This document shows positions 21,961-34,600 of a stretch of DNA of 64,000 nt, in pieces. The stretch's first letter is position 1, and every line of letters starts with the position of its first letter. A model generated the notes under the pieces. The model ran no database searches and had not been told where the DNA came from. It saw only the letters and a program-made list of their open reading frames with translations. The translations under genes were made by a program, and so were the position numbers. The DNA is taken from the NCBI RefSeq assembly GCF_030272615.1, contig NC_081410.1, positions 222,077,415 to 222,141,414 of the forward strand, written 5' to 3'. The DNA comes from Cryptomeria japonica. Lineage: Eukaryota; Streptophyta; Pinopsida; Cupressales; Cupressaceae.

Positions 21961-24109
21961 TAAAGGAGATGCAAAACTTAGGGGGAGTAACACATTGACC
22001 ATATTATTTCCCCCCTTAGTGAAAAGGACAAATGGAAGGACCAGTTGTTGTCAGTATAAAGGAAGAAGATGAGATGGAAGTGTGTGTAGTTATTTCCCTA
22101 GCTACACATCTATAGATGAGAGATGGATTACTGTTGCGTGTGTTAGTGGATGATTCAAAATGCTATGGGAATCAGAGGAGCTTGAAAAATGAAGAAGGAA
22201 GTTAGAGGAAGTGCTCTAGTGGAGATGTTGATCCAGTAAGGTAAACCAGTATGTGCAGTATGCAACATGTTACCGGTATGGATATTGACTGATATTGTAG
22301 GATATGTAAGTCAATGAGTTCTAGGATCATTGAAATAACTCTACTGGTGTGGTTTGAGGAAGTTATGTCTTAGGTGGTATTGGAAAACACCTTAATGACA
22401 TGTGTAGGCCTGGTAGTAGATCATATATGCATACATCTTTTTGGGCTAACTGGTTTGTTATTTGGCATTATAGTGATGAGGTATGGTATTGTGTTCATAC
22501 AAGATCATGTCATAAGATATGGTGGATGTCATGGAGCTCAAAGATCATCAGTTGATCACATATGCATAGCTCAACAAGTATAAGGTGAAGATAGGTGTAC
22601 CAGTTTAGGACCTAACAAAAAAATCAAGAAGACCTGAGATCTGTGGTTCAGGGGGAGATCACCGCCATATCATCTAAGTGGTATCAGACATGCAGAACAT
22701 AGTGGTAGATCAGGAACTGTAGTCTAGTTTATAGACAAAACAACATGCAAAGGAGGAGAAAATTGCTCACTAAACCAGTTGTGAGTAAAAAGGAGAGTTA
22801 CCTGCATAGGGGGAGAATATGTCAAACTGATTGCTATCAATAGATTGGTGTCAGAGCAACCCCCAAAGAGGAAGAATGGTTTACTGATATCAAATTGGTC
22901 TCAGTGCCTGTTGTTCACCAAAAGTGATAACCCAAGAACACCTGCAAATCTTTCTATGAAATGGCCAATTTCAGTCTACAAAACACATCAGGGCTTGGAC
23001 AACATAACATAGGATCCTAATTGATCCTCCTGCACTTCAGGTTCTGCTAGACCTAGGGGGGGACACCCTCTTGATGCACTAAATACAACAATTACAGACA
23101 CGTAACTGCATCAACATTAAGCAGATAGATCATTTCACAAGCTCAACAGGTTAGGAAACATTACAGATTGGCTAGATCTGTATAAACAATAGGATGAAAC
23201 AGAGCTTGGAAAGAATGGAACACAAACACCCCTAAACATGAAGGGAAAATAGATTTGTCTTTTAAAATGTTGATCTGAAACCATCCCCCAAACTTGCAAG
23301 ACCAGTACCTTATTCATTGGGCAACAGAGTCACAAACAGAACTACAAATATGAATCATAGATGCAAATTTGTTTTCCTTAAACAAGATATTCATGCACCA
23401 ATACCTGATACTAATGCACTATTTAATTCATTCACAACTTTATCAGATCTGGAAATACATTTCATCATTTATGACTGACTATAGAATTTAAAACCTTCCT
23501 TGAAGGATACCTACAACAGTCACACAATCTCCTTGAGATGACAAATTTCATCCTCCTTGAGGATTGAATTCATAATAATGAAAAACATATCACAGAGACA
23601 ATATCATGGGAAATTTACTCATGCCTGACACAAGTAAGACCTGCAACTAGGAAACAATCTGTCATCCTGCAATGTAGCCTCTATACCCTGAATAGATCCA
23701 TAGAACTTTACAAGTGTGGGTCAAGATTTTCAGAAAATGGAAGCCATGAAAACTGGAGCACTTCCTCCTAGAATTCTGGAACCCTTACAACTGAGAAGAA
23801 TGGGGAATAAAAAGAGGAGGGAAGAAAAACAAATTCACAACTGAAAATTGCCAAGTGTCTCTCCTCTCTAACTGAATTTTGTTCCCGTAGAAACTGCTTC
23901 TAAAATATCCCACATTTGTCCAAATTAACTTCATAATCGGATTCCTCGCTCCGAGAGCTTTCCGAAAATATATAACACTTTATACCTTGGCCAAAAATTG
24001 AATCCTGGGCGAATTAATTCCCCAATATGCTCGAACATTTAAATTTTTCATTTATTAATATAGTATAAACTATATAATAAACAATTTTAAATTTAAATTT
24101 TTGCCTCCA
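21961..24109. other. Element J interior, non-coding
   Basis: This stretch contains several GGGGGAGA purine tracts (about 21970, 22651 and 22798) like those of copia 3' regions. No RT, integrase or second ORF was found. From about 22920 the character changes to a C/A-richer sequence without the ACCGGT-rich style of the neighbouring elements, so another insertion may start there. I could not find its ends. Confidence 0.4.
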
Positions 24110-24550
24110 TTTGTGCTCTGACGCCTTGCCACGTGGCGGGGTCTGATTGGCTGATGGGGTCTACTGGGCGCCACCTGAGATGACACCTCATCCTTTGCCA
24201 CTTGTCGGCCACGTCACTGCCTCTTGGCCGCCACGTCATCGCCACTGGACCGCCACCTGCGTGCCACCTCACCGGGACCCGCCTGCTGGACTGCCACCTA
24301 TCACGACACATGGACGGCTCTCGTTCACTTTCGCTATTTCGCTGGTTTAACTCGCGTGCATCTTCCCTTTGCGAAATAGCACGCACCATCGATCCATCTC
24401 GAACCTGCTCACTCGTTAACCCGACCTTCGTCTGCAAAATTTCGCCTGCTTGCCTCGGGAAGCGTGCCCGCATGGGGTCCACTTTGTCTTCGTCCAGTTA
24501 ATTTTTTCCTTCACCTCGGGAAGCATGCTCGCGCGTGTGGGCCCGCCTTG
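24110..24550. promoter_or_regulatory. GC-rich block with ACGT-core motifs
   Basis: This is an abrupt GC-rich island in an AT-rich window. It contains the palindrome GCCACGTGGC at 24128-24137 (a G-box) and ACGTCA at 24211-24216 and 24233-24238, within many GCCACCT-like repeats. ACGT-core sites bind plant bZIP factors. A CCTCGGGAAGC motif appears twice, near 24453 and 24514. It sits just after an AT-rich ATATAATAAAC stretch (24070-24080). It may be an LTR or promoter fragment. The overlapping open frames on both strands are not supported as genes. Confidence 0.45.
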
Positions 24551-24699
24551 AGCGCCCATGGGCATCTTGTGTCAAAAGCCTTTATGGCTTAGACATTATA
24601 GATGGGTTTGTTTTTGCATATAAACATTATAAAATTCGCTTCCACAGTCAATGTGGGATATTGCTATTTGCCTGGGACTGCGTTTTGAAGCTTTTCTTT

Positions 24700-25620
24700 G
24701 AGTTTTTAATGGCTGGCAATGATATTTTACTGAAAAATTTATTAATTCCCCCCTCCATTACCACTGTGAAGAACAGGGAGGACTGGTAGAAGGCGTGAGT
24801 TTTAAGATTTACACTTAATAGTGTGCATTGGCTGAAGCGTTCCTTACACTTTTCATTTGCCACAGCGGGAGGAGACTACCAGCAAAGGTCATGGATTTTA
24901 CTTTACACCTACCATTTTCCTTTGTTTGATTTTTATTACTCTCCACCACACAACTCTCCACCTTCCTTTCACAGCAGGGAGGATTAGTTTGGCAGCCAAA
25001 TTGCATTTGCTTGAAAGTTTCAACAGCCACGTGAGGGAGAGGATACTTGGCTAAAGTTGTGGAGGCTGGGCAATACATCTGCCAACTACATTTGATTAAA
25101 ATTTAAAACCTTTTCACCCATACCACAGCTCACGGCAGGGGAAAATGCTGGCAAAATCGATGGAGATTGGCTTTATACCTACCAAATGCATTTGCTTAGT
25201 GCTTTTATTGCTGTGTAACTCACACAGAGGGAGAGAACGAGAGGAGGAGGCTGCTGGAGGAGTTATAAAATTGTAGATATCATCCCCTTCCAACACCACG
25301 TGGGCAGACAGTGTGGAGCTTGGGCATACACCTCCATGCCACACACAACAAGGAGGATAAAAAGGCTTGGCATAAACACCTGCCAATGTATTTTACTGTT
25401 TCAAATTGCCCCTTTCACTAGTCACGTGGGAGGGGGAGCTAATTGCAAATGGAAACATTTATATTCTTAAACCATGCCACGCTGCCTGGAAGGATTGCTG
25501 CTATTTGCATTTGTATGATTTTATTTCCTTTTCAACATGCTCTACACCACTTGAAAATCCACGCACAACAAAGGGGGAAATTGGCAAAGTTATGGAATTT
25601 GGCTCTTGCCAGCCATTGCA
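24700..25620. repeat. Array of about nine diverged ~60-145 bp repeats with G-boxes
   Basis: A purine-rich motif (CACAGCAGGGAGGA-like) recurs near 24771, 24861, 24971, 25028, 25131, 25220, 25297, 25423 and 25563. Between copies a second motif recurs (AAATGCATTTGCTT-like, for example near 25003, 25086, 25185 and 25504). Three copies carry CACGTG (25028-25033, 25297-25302, 25423-25428). Spacing varies from about 60 to 140 bp, so this is an old, eroded tandem array. No gene is apparent. Confidence 0.6.
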
Positions 25621-26344
25621 TAAGTTTTTTTTTTTTAAAAAACTTGGAATCTCTAATACACCACTGTAGAACATTCAACCTTGAGTAAGCCAATAGCATT
25701 AATCACTTCCTCGATTATGTCTAGAAGTTGAAATTCCATGAAATGAAAACTATTCTGGCACAAAATTAATGCGCAGGCACGAGCCAAGTCGGGCCCCAAA
25801 GTGGGTCCGACTAAAAAAATTTTTGTTGTCAAGCAACTGGCCTCTGGAATGCTTCACTGACCTCAAAAATACCTCTGGAAACGATCGGCACCATTTTCGG
25901 ATCATAAAATTGCATTTTGCAACTTTCAGGCAATTACGCCACAATTTTTGCATTTAATCGCGAAGACGTAATTTTCAATGTAGTCAAAACACCTTTCTGG
26001 AGCTCGCCGTCTGACAGGCGTGTACTCTGATATACAAGGATGATATCTACCAAACGGTTTCTCAAGATGAGTCCCGAGCGAAGAGATATTAATTTTCGAA
26101 AACGGCTAACTGGCTTTGTCGACACTGCGGACCTGATGAAGTCAATGTTCTGGCAACACATGATGCCTTTCTTAAAAATACCAAACGAACTCTGTAGGCC
26201 CTCAAATTCGGAACATAGGTACCTTTAAGTACATATTAAATCTTTGAATTCTCAGTTCGATCACCCAACTGACAGGATGCAAACGGCGCGCTCACCAAAA
26301 TGGCTACATTAACTGATCTAACACTGGAAGTGCGGATAACTGAA

Positions 26345-26790
26345 TTTGATGGCAAAATGAATCCTTTTGAAAACCGATCAAACGGATTGATAAAGGCTTG
26401 AAATTTGAAATGTAGCTCACCATTTATACCAACATTATCCCGGAACAAACATTCTGACATGACGCTCACCAGGACATTTTTACACTTGTGCAAACATCAC
26501 AAACTACAAATGGATTGAGCTTTGAAAACTGAGCAAACGGATTCATAAGGACTTGAAATTTGAAACATAGCTCACCATTTATACTGAAATCAACTTGGAA
26601 GAAACACTTTGGCATGATGCTTACTGAGGCAAGTTTTACAATTGTGCAAAACAGGGCTCCGACTAGCTGTCGAAACAGGGACTTGCCAAAACACACAAAC
26701 TGCAAACGGATTCACTTTTGAAAACTGAGCAAATGGATTCGTCAAGACCTGAAATTTTGTAGGGTGACTCACATTTATGCATACAATTGA
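26345..26790. repeat. Three diverged ~160-195 bp tandem repeats
   Basis: The sequence TTTTGAAAACTGAGCAAA with GGATTCATAAGGACTTG and CATAGCTCACCATTTAT recurs with starts near 26347, 26510 and 26703. On the minus strand the copies translate similarly (NPFAQFSKVNPF-like), but each copy is short and broken. I treat it as a nucleotide repeat and not a protein repeat. Confidence 0.75.
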
Positions 26791-27482
26791 ATCCATTTTT
26801 AATTTCTTCATGATGATCAATAGGGCAAAAGATGTAATCGCTCAAAGAAGGCTACTCCATAAAATCTGCATTTGTGCCTAAAATGCACTTCCAGCTCACC
26901 CCTCAAACTGGGTACCTCATAAACTTATCCAAATTGAATTCTGAAAGTTGCACATCACTGAATAGGCCAAATGAAAGGTGTGGGACATGAATCCCGAGCC
27001 TTACCCTTTGAAAATCAACTCGCTCCATTTTACCCCCTTGCTAACTAGGTCCTTCAAACTGACTTCATTTAGGTATGCAGAGCAAAAATTTGAAATGGGC
27101 CTATAAAATTGACTCAATTTTAAACAGTCCCAACAGTGCCTACATTAAAAATGGTATCAGATGGGAAAGATGCAGTCTAACTAGCAAGTAAGTGGTATGC
27201 ACTAACACATGTTTCTACAATTGGTATCAGACTTGTATATGCAATTGGTGCCCGGTTTGTATATACATTTTATTGCTGAGCAATTTGTGTGAGTTGGTGT
27301 CTGAGACCTCCGTCTCAAGTGTTGCAGAATGAGAGAATGCAAATTATGATGGTCAAAGGAGAAGAAGCATTTTGTAGAGAACAAGGAGGAGAGAAACCTA
27401 ATTAGTTGTCTTTTCCATTGTTGTCAAAGGGGGAGAAACAATCTGTAGTATGCCAGATACTATATGTGTTGACATCAATGCC
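26791..27482. other. Element J 3' interior before the PPT
   Basis: No gene is seen. The part from about 27340 has the purine-rich, TTGTCAAAGGGGGAG-containing style found just before LTRs of this group (tract near 27425). A TTGGTATCAGACTTG string at 27221 resembles a PBS but has no LTR end before it. Confidence 0.45.
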
Positions 27483-27494
27483 AAAGGGGGAGAT
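27483..27494 (+). promoter_or_regulatory. Polypurine tract of element J
   Basis: AAAGGGGGAGAT follows GACATCAATGCC and precedes TATTGGAATTGTG, a TGTTGG-type LTR start with one changed base. The tract is identical to those of D, E, copia-1 and copia-2. Confidence 0.75.
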
Positions 27495-29382
27495 TATTGG
27501 AATTGTGTTCCCATTGATGTCAACTGGTATAAGATGGAAACCGGTATGGGAGATTGATGAGAAATTATGTCATTGATGCATACCGGAAATGGTATCATTG
27601 ATGTGAACTAGCATAACAAGTCACCGGTAAGGAAGAGAATGTCATCCAGCATAATGGTCATTGGACTCACTGGTACACAAGTTAGTGTTGAATTGTGTTG
27701 AATACATGTATTGGAGACTGGTATGGTATAACAACTAGTAAGGGGTATGTTGGCAGTGCATTGCTTCCAACTGGCAAATGAGAAAGCAGGGCAAGCTAAT
27801 GCAAAAGTGCCAACCGGTATAATGTTCAATGTCTGGATGTGAAACAACAGGACTCCCACTAGGTGAAGAGAAGGTTGATAGAGAGTGTGATACTTTAGAG
27901 AGAAAATATGACATATGGAAAAGCTATTGGGACATATGTCAAGTTGAAGATGTGTCCTCTCCTCAGTGAAGTCACATTATTACTAGTAGGTGACATAGAT
28001 CCTCTTCTGCTGGTGTTTGGCAGTTGAAGTGCAATTGTCTATTCTTCCCATCGAAAGCGGTAATACCTTTCTTGTCCCATAGTATACATGGCATATATCA
28101 TGACTCTCTGGGATAAGATAGTCAGAGTAAGCAAAGTTAGGTGATTGGATGCATAGACTGGATGACTAATCTAGATGATGAGTAAGCCTCCTGAGTTTGA
28201 GACTAGATATGTACACTAGATCAACATGTGAAGAAATGATGTGTTATCCGGATAGAGAAAGAAGAGTTAAAATGATGAATTTGCCACCTTGGAAAACCGA
28301 TTGAGAGGAGAACCGGTCAAATGAAGATGAGGCTCTGCAATTGCACACATGGAGTCATCGGGATGCAGATGGAGAAAGGTGTTGCCTCAGATGCATTGTA
28401 GTTGTAGTTTGATGGCATGAAGTCATCAAGACTGCCAACTGGTAAACAAGGATACTGGTATACAACTAGGTGAATGAAGAGAGAAAAGTGAAGTTCTCTC
28501 ATTTAGATGAAGATGCACATGGTGAGTCACCCTAGATACCTATTATGGACCGACATGTTTTATGATCAGGCAAATGTAATACACTGGCAAGACAAAGAAG
28601 GCAATGGAAAGAAGGTTAACATGTAAGGTATGATATATTAGTAAGGTTAGAGTACTGATTGAGTGGTTGGTCAGTTATCCTATCTGAATCCACACAGAGA
28701 TGCCATGAGGATTTTAAGTGGCAAGATTGCATAGGTTGGTGTAGTGTGTCGGTGAGGTTGTTAGTGGTTGGTATGGCACTTAATGTTCACTGTTACTGTT
28801 ATGGGTCGATTTGCAGAAGGGTTGCGGCTCGAGATGAGAAGAACCACGGTGATCCATGGCATGCACTAATCGATGCAAGATGTCTAGATACAGATAAAAG
28901 TAGGTGAAGAAAATCATCAAACCATTTATGGTGATTGACAAGTGTAGACTGAATAAGAGGCTGTGTTTGCTAAATATAGAAAATGTGTTTTGGAAGCAAT
29001 GTTATTGGCAAAGTCGAGTTATCCTCTGTAGGTGGTTGATCTCTTGAAGAAGATCTGATTGGATTTAGTTTCCCTCGAGGTCAATGAAGAAACCATAGGG
29101 CACCAAATTTGAATCTACCGTTTGGCAGCAAAGTCAGGCTTTAAGCAGGTGGACCAAAGATGGGATTTGATGATGTTGTCATATGATCAAGGGCCAGATG
29201 TTGAAGAGTGGAGTATGAAAGTGTAGCAGAGAGCCAACCAGTTAGAGACTTCATCAAAGATCATTGAGACTGTGTGTTGGAGGTGCAACCGGTGAGAGGG
29301 TTTAGCAAAGGCTTAATCGGCAAGGTCAGAGTGATTGGTAAACTGCAAAGTGAGTTGCAGTGGTGTTGACCGGTGGTGTTAG

Positions 29383-30185
29383 TGTTGGCATTGCACACTC
29401 TAATGGTAGTTAAGGGTGATTGAAGGTGTTGTCATTGATGGAAACCTTGCAATCTTATCGCACTGGCAGGCATCGGCACCAGCAGACTCTACACCGATAG
29501 ATAGTACATCGACAATGACAATAATGTTTATCGACACCCTAGCCGACATGATTTTGATTATTGTATTTTGTATTTAATTGTAATATCTTTTTTTAAGACA
29601 ACATGGCATGTTGTAATAAGACTCATATATAAGTATGAGATCTTGTAGATCATTCTGGGAGATATACATGATAAAGGATAGATATGACGGATATGTAGAG
29701 CGAATATTAAGGCAGATTTTGTAGACGGGTTTATGGTTATTGTATGAGCTTAAACCGGTACTAAACCTAGCACAACAGATGCTTTTGTAGTAGTACATTA
29801 TATTGGATTCTCATAATCCATCTTGTAAGTGAGTGAGACTTCCCATTTTGTATTTGAGAAGTGAGCTCTAGGCAGTTGGCCTTTCTGCATGTGCAGACAC
29901 CTTATTGTAAGTAATATCCATTCATTAGCCAGTGAGTGAATATTATGGGTCACAAATCCCATCGAGGTTTTTCCCACATCGGGTTTCGTCACCAAAAATC
30001 TTGTGCTATGGTGTGCTTTCTATGTTGTCTTTACTGTTCATATTTACTGCATTAATTCTTGTTTACTAATACATTGTTTTGGAATGAAAAATACTTAATA
30101 AGGTCAAAAAATATCTTAACTGGTTAGATACTGATTCACCCACCCCCCCCTCTCAGTATCTTTGGTACTATCATCAATCATAACA
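29383..30185 (+). repeat. 5' LTR of element D
   Basis: This 803-bp LTR runs from TGTTGGCATTGCAC to CATAACA. TATATAAG lies at 29626-29633. The U5 hairpin (GAGGTTTTTCCC, then GGGTTTCG) is near 29962-29988, and the C-rich block is near 30136. It matches 35333-36458 apart from the TRIM insertion and scattered changes. Confidence 0.93.
29626..29633 (+). promoter_or_regulatory. TATA box of element D LTR
   Basis: TATATAAG lies 243 bp into the LTR and is preserved at 35904-35911 in the 3' LTR. It is the best candidate for the U3 promoter of the element. Confidence 0.6.
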
Positions 30186-30186
30186 A

Positions 30187-30199
30187 TTGATATTGAAGC
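30187..30199 (+). promoter_or_regulatory. Degraded primer-binding site of element D
   Basis: TTGATATTGAAGC lies one base after the LTR end and differs from TTGGTATCAGAGC at four positions. The changes fit decay of an initiator tRNA-Met site. Confidence 0.65.
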
Positions 30200-30256
30200 A
30201 TGGTCCTCTATTTTCAAAATCCTAACAACTTGAGGAAGATTCTAACACCGGTACAG

Positions 30257-31369
30257 ATGGAAAAAATGAGAAAGCAATTGGAAACAACTCTTGCAGACTT
30301 TGATGCAAAAAAGTTGAAGAATATCAAACTTGAAGATGATCTAAGGACTACATAGGAATTCATTCAAGGACTTCAGGAGAATCTCAATATTGCTAGAAAT
30401 AAAAGAAGAGAACTTCATGAGAAGATACAAAATGATGATGATGAAAAGGAAACTCTTAATAAACTTGTAAGCAATATAAGGCAAGGAAACATGGCCTTGA
30501 GGAATGAAATGCAAGACATGACTATGAGATTTTGTAAAGACATTGAAGACATAAATAAGAATGAAGATGAGTGGACTACGAGACTCAATGATGTTGGAAA
30601 TTAAAATCTAAGACTCAGTCATGAAAATGATATGTTAAAGATAGATCTGATTCACATGGAACATGATAAAATTGAACTTATGAGGCAGAAGGGAATCTTG
30701 GAAAAAGAGTTGGCTACTGCAAATAAACATAATGAGAAATTCAAGAAAAGTTCAGAAGAACTTGATGATATGCTGAAAAGTCTAAAACCAAATGGAGACA
30801 CTAATGGACTTGCATTTGAAGTTGGTGAATGTTCTGATATTGCAAACAATCATGATCATAGTAAACCGGTAAGACAACCTAATGCCTACAAATTTAATGG
30901 GAAATGCTTTAACTATAACAAGTATGGTCATAGAGAAAATCAGTGTAGATCTAGAAACTATTAGAACACTAATGCACCCACCAGTCAATGTTCCAAATGC
31001 AACAAGATTGGTCATAATTCAGAAAATTGTAGAATGAATGTAAGATGTTATGTTTGTTGAAGATTTGGACACTTATCTAATCAATACAGAACACAAACCA
31101 GTATAGGATATGGAAAGGCTATTCAAAAAAACAATGTGACTTGCTATGCTTGTAACAAGATTGGACATATTGCAAAATTTGGTAGAAGAAATACTTCACC
31201 GACAAATAATAAAGGACCCAGTTTGAAAGGAAAAGAGAAGGTAGATGAGGTAAAGCAATAATTTTCAAGACAATGGATTAGAAAGAGAGATCAGAATGTT
31301 GATGAGACTATTCCTTCATCGGTAGAAAAGAGTATTACTCCACTAGCAGGAGACTCTTCATCCAACTGA
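30257..31369 (+). pseudogene. Element D Gag-like ORF1 (coiled coil, zinc knuckles)
   Basis: One frame of 371 codons runs from ATG 30257 to the stop at 31367-31369, with several in-frame stops. Residues 1-185 are a charged coiled coil. A GLAF-containing linker corresponds to the GLGY motif of copia Gags. Four knuckles follow: CFNYNKYGHRENQC (second Cys is Tyr), CSKCNKIGHNSENC intact, CYVC-RFGHLSNQY broken by a stop and with the last Cys lost, and CYACNKIGHIAKFG with the last Cys lost. The capsid (UBN2-like) part seen in H and copia-3 is absent. The ending SSSN-stop matches the G Gag. It would bind RNA but cannot assemble a capsid on its own, which is an inference. Confidence 0.83.
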
Positions 31370-31670
31370 AAAGTAACCCTTGGGGGTATTGCAACAAATT
31401 AAAAATCATGCAAGTTCACCCTCGGTTGATGGTAAGAAGATGAACTTCTTCTTTATCGACAGATGTGTTAAGTTTCACATAACTGGAAGGCATTTATTGT
31501 GGTTGTTGAAGGAAAAGACATTATAAATCAGTGTTTTTCCCTCTTTTTCATTCACCGAGCATTCAAACTTTCAAAGAGCGTGAAAAACTTGAGCGAAGGC
31601 ATCCAAAGCAAGAAGTGAAGCAAGTTCTTTCAAACATCCAAACCTATCAGGCAGATTAAGGTATTTATCA
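31370..31670 (+). promoter_or_regulatory. Spacer between D ORF1 and ORF2, possible internal promoter
   Basis: This 300-bp spacer includes TATAAA at 31522-31527, followed about 30 bp later by a TTCATTCACCGAGC stretch. E has TATTTAAAA at the equivalent place, followed by TTTTTCGAGCGAAG. The position would suit a promoter for ORF2, but a splice acceptor or read-through are alternatives. The evidence is sequence resemblance only. Confidence 0.3.
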
Positions 31671-34600
31671 ATGGCTTCCTCCTCTACTCCAAAATTCATT
31701 GCAAATCCTACTGTTATAGAAGTAATTAAAAGCCCTAGGCCCATTTTCAAGATTAGCCCCGAGGTAGCAAAATAGGATGATACCCTAGGTGCTTTTTCAA
31801 AAATCCCTAAAGGAGTTGCATATGCAGAAGACCCTAGAATTTACATACATTGCCACATTGAGGAATTAGGTTCTAAGGAAATCATGAAAATGTACAAAAA
31901 TGTTATATGTGATGAATATGGAATTTTGAAACCCGAACATAAGGTTATTGAGACCCTAGGTTTTGTGGAAATCCTTGACATCCCAGAATTTTCTAAGGAA
32001 GTTGTAGGACTTTGCTTAGAAAAGTTCATGGTGAATTCTTTTGGCTAGACTCTATTCATAAAATCACTAGAGAAGGAGTTAGGGCAATGACTGGCTTACC
32101 ATCCACCGGTAGCAGGCCAGATAAAACTAAGAAAGTTTCAAATAACACAATGATGACTTTAACAGGTGCAACCTATAACAACAGATCCATGAGAGTTAAT
32201 GATGTAAATGATGAGAATGTTAGATTCATTAGCATGATATTAGGATACAAAACCACACATGCTAACTGATTGAACTCAGCTGCAAGTCTATGTATTAAAA
32301 GTCCATATGATATGGTTAACAGTGATGCTAAGATAGATATATGTGAATTGTTGAAAGATGAGTTGATTGAAAATTTGAAGAAAATAAAAGGAGATAAGAA
32401 AGGTACTTTCCATTTTGGTAATCTTATTGTATGCTTAATATTGTATCTTACAAAAGAGGTTCCCGGTATAGGCAAGAAAGACTTTGGTTATGACATACTG
32501 GTAGAAAAACAACTATTAGATATATTCACCAATATGGGGACAGACAAGGACAACAATATCACAAAGTATTTCCAAGCCCTTAAAGAAAAAATGAAAACAA
32601 GAAAAAGGTTACCGCAAAGCATTGTAGACAAGTATCAAAAACAAATTTGTTTTGTAATTAAGAAAGATGAGATCTGGATGGAGGCAATTCTTCCTAGAAC
32701 TGTTTGGGTAACATAAATGGGATATGAGGCTGATGTAAACATAATTCAAACATATGCCAAAGCCCTACATGAAGCCCCTAGAGAACCGAAAGAAAAGGTT
32801 TTCGATAGTGCAGAAATAATAGAGAGTGGTGTACAGACTTTGAAACAAAGAAAGAGAAGAGAAAAATACATAAGGAGTGCATCTAAGAAGGTAAAATAAA
32901 CAAAGGAAAACATAATAAACATCATTGGTATCAAGGAAAGTGACTTAGAAGGACTACAACCAGAGGCTCATCTCTCACCGGTTGGTACATCCTTGGAAAG
33001 TGAAATCCCTACAGAATTCAAAAGAGTTGATAGGAAGAGAAAACCCTCACCGGTACCCTCTCCTCCTCCCAAGAAAACCAGGACAACAAGGCAAAAGCAA
33101 CAAGCAGTGAGGCCACCAACTAAGAAGCTGACACCTAGAAAGAGAAAGCAAAAACAGGCCATTCCTCCACTTGACAACCTACTAAATGAGATAACACATG
33201 ATGGAAACTTATCTAATGTTAGCAGATTATATGATACATTTACCAATGAGGAGAAGGAAAGTGTTGAAAATAGCATCATCTTACACCTTGATATTTATAA
33301 GAAAGTTTTAATAGAGGCTGTAGATGATTTTCCTAGTGATCTATATAGGTGGTTAGATGCTAAAAGGTTAGCTATTATGGAACTTGACAAGAAAATAAAG
33401 ATTGAGAAACTACTTGTTGTACATCCTGTCAAATCAGTTGAGGAAATTGATGAATTGATTAGTGAAGCCAACAGAACAGTCTTCTCAAGCGGACACTGGC
33501 ATGTAAGTCTAATGGTTGGCAGGGTTAATGAAATCTCAGAAGAGACATCTGATAGATGGGATATTTTCTTTCTTGAGAAAGAGAAACAAGAATAACTGAA
33601 CAAACCTAGAACATTCAAGGTATACCAAAAGGATCGAGACAAGGGAAAAGGAAAGGTAGGTGGACTACCTAATATAAAAGTGACAGATAATCTACCACCA
33701 CCTTCAGTTACTCCACCGGTACTAACTGACAATACACTGGCTACTGAGAATGTGGAGACACCACATGAGGATGCAAACCATGAGTCTGAAATCTTGTATA
33801 CTATTAACATGGATACTCCGGAGGTAAAAATTGTAGTTGACAAAGAAAGCAATGAGGAAAAGAAAAATGATGTTGGTACTAAGCAACCGACTGATAATGT
33901 TGAGATTGGATCATAGGGAGAACACATTGAGATTGGGGTTAGTGAAATGGTTACTGACAATAATGTCAATGCAAGCAGTGAAAAACCAACAGAGATAGAG
34001 TTACCGGCTATTGAGAATACATAGAAACCAATTGAGATACCGGTAGTGCACAATACAGAGGTACTGATAGAGAAACCAATAGTGGATACCGCTGAAAAAC
34101 CATAAGAAAAATTGGCTGGCAACGCTGTGAAACAGGCAGAGAAACAAGCAGAGAAACCGGTTGAGAAATAGGTACACACAAAGACAGTGCCACCGGCAAC
34201 TACTGAAAAGTCTAAACCTTTTCTAATAGAAATGTAGACACAAACTAACCATCCAAAGGTCGAGACAAGCAAAGTAATTGCTCCTACCGGCAACACTGAA
34301 ATTGTTAAGGTAATTGGACAGTCATCTAGTACTTCTATGATAGAATTCAAACCAACAAATGTGACTAAAGTACTCTTAGATTCTATTAAGAAAATTACTG
34401 ATTGTAATGCATTGGCTTATAAGGCTATAGATGACACAATACCCATTCTTAAATTGATTGCACCCAAGTGTAATGTAGATAATAAGGATTCTTTGAGTCA
34501 GTTAGACACATTGTCTAAATACATCACCGACAATATACTAAGTTGGACCAAATAAATGAAGAGACATTTAAGGAGAAAATGGACAAGGAAAAAGAAAAAT

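Noticed and set aside
22852-22866. PBS-like ATTGGTGTCAGAGC
   Set aside because: There is one mismatch to the tRNA-Met PBS, but no LTR end (C-rich block or CA terminus) lies before it.
24093-24501. Overlapping open frames on both strands in the GC-rich block
   Set aside because: GC-rich DNA has few stop codons. Composition is not protein-like and no domain is visible.
27219-27236. PBS-like ATTGGTATCAGACTTG
   Set aside because: No LTR end precedes it, and a PPT follows only about 260 bp later, so a retroelement start here is unlikely.
33295-34350. 351-codon open frame on the minus strand, the longest uninterrupted frame in the window
   Set aside because: It is the antisense of D ORF2. The sense strand matches E and G ORF2 and has a plausible domain layout; the antisense is a Ser/Thr/Leu/Phe-rich artefact.
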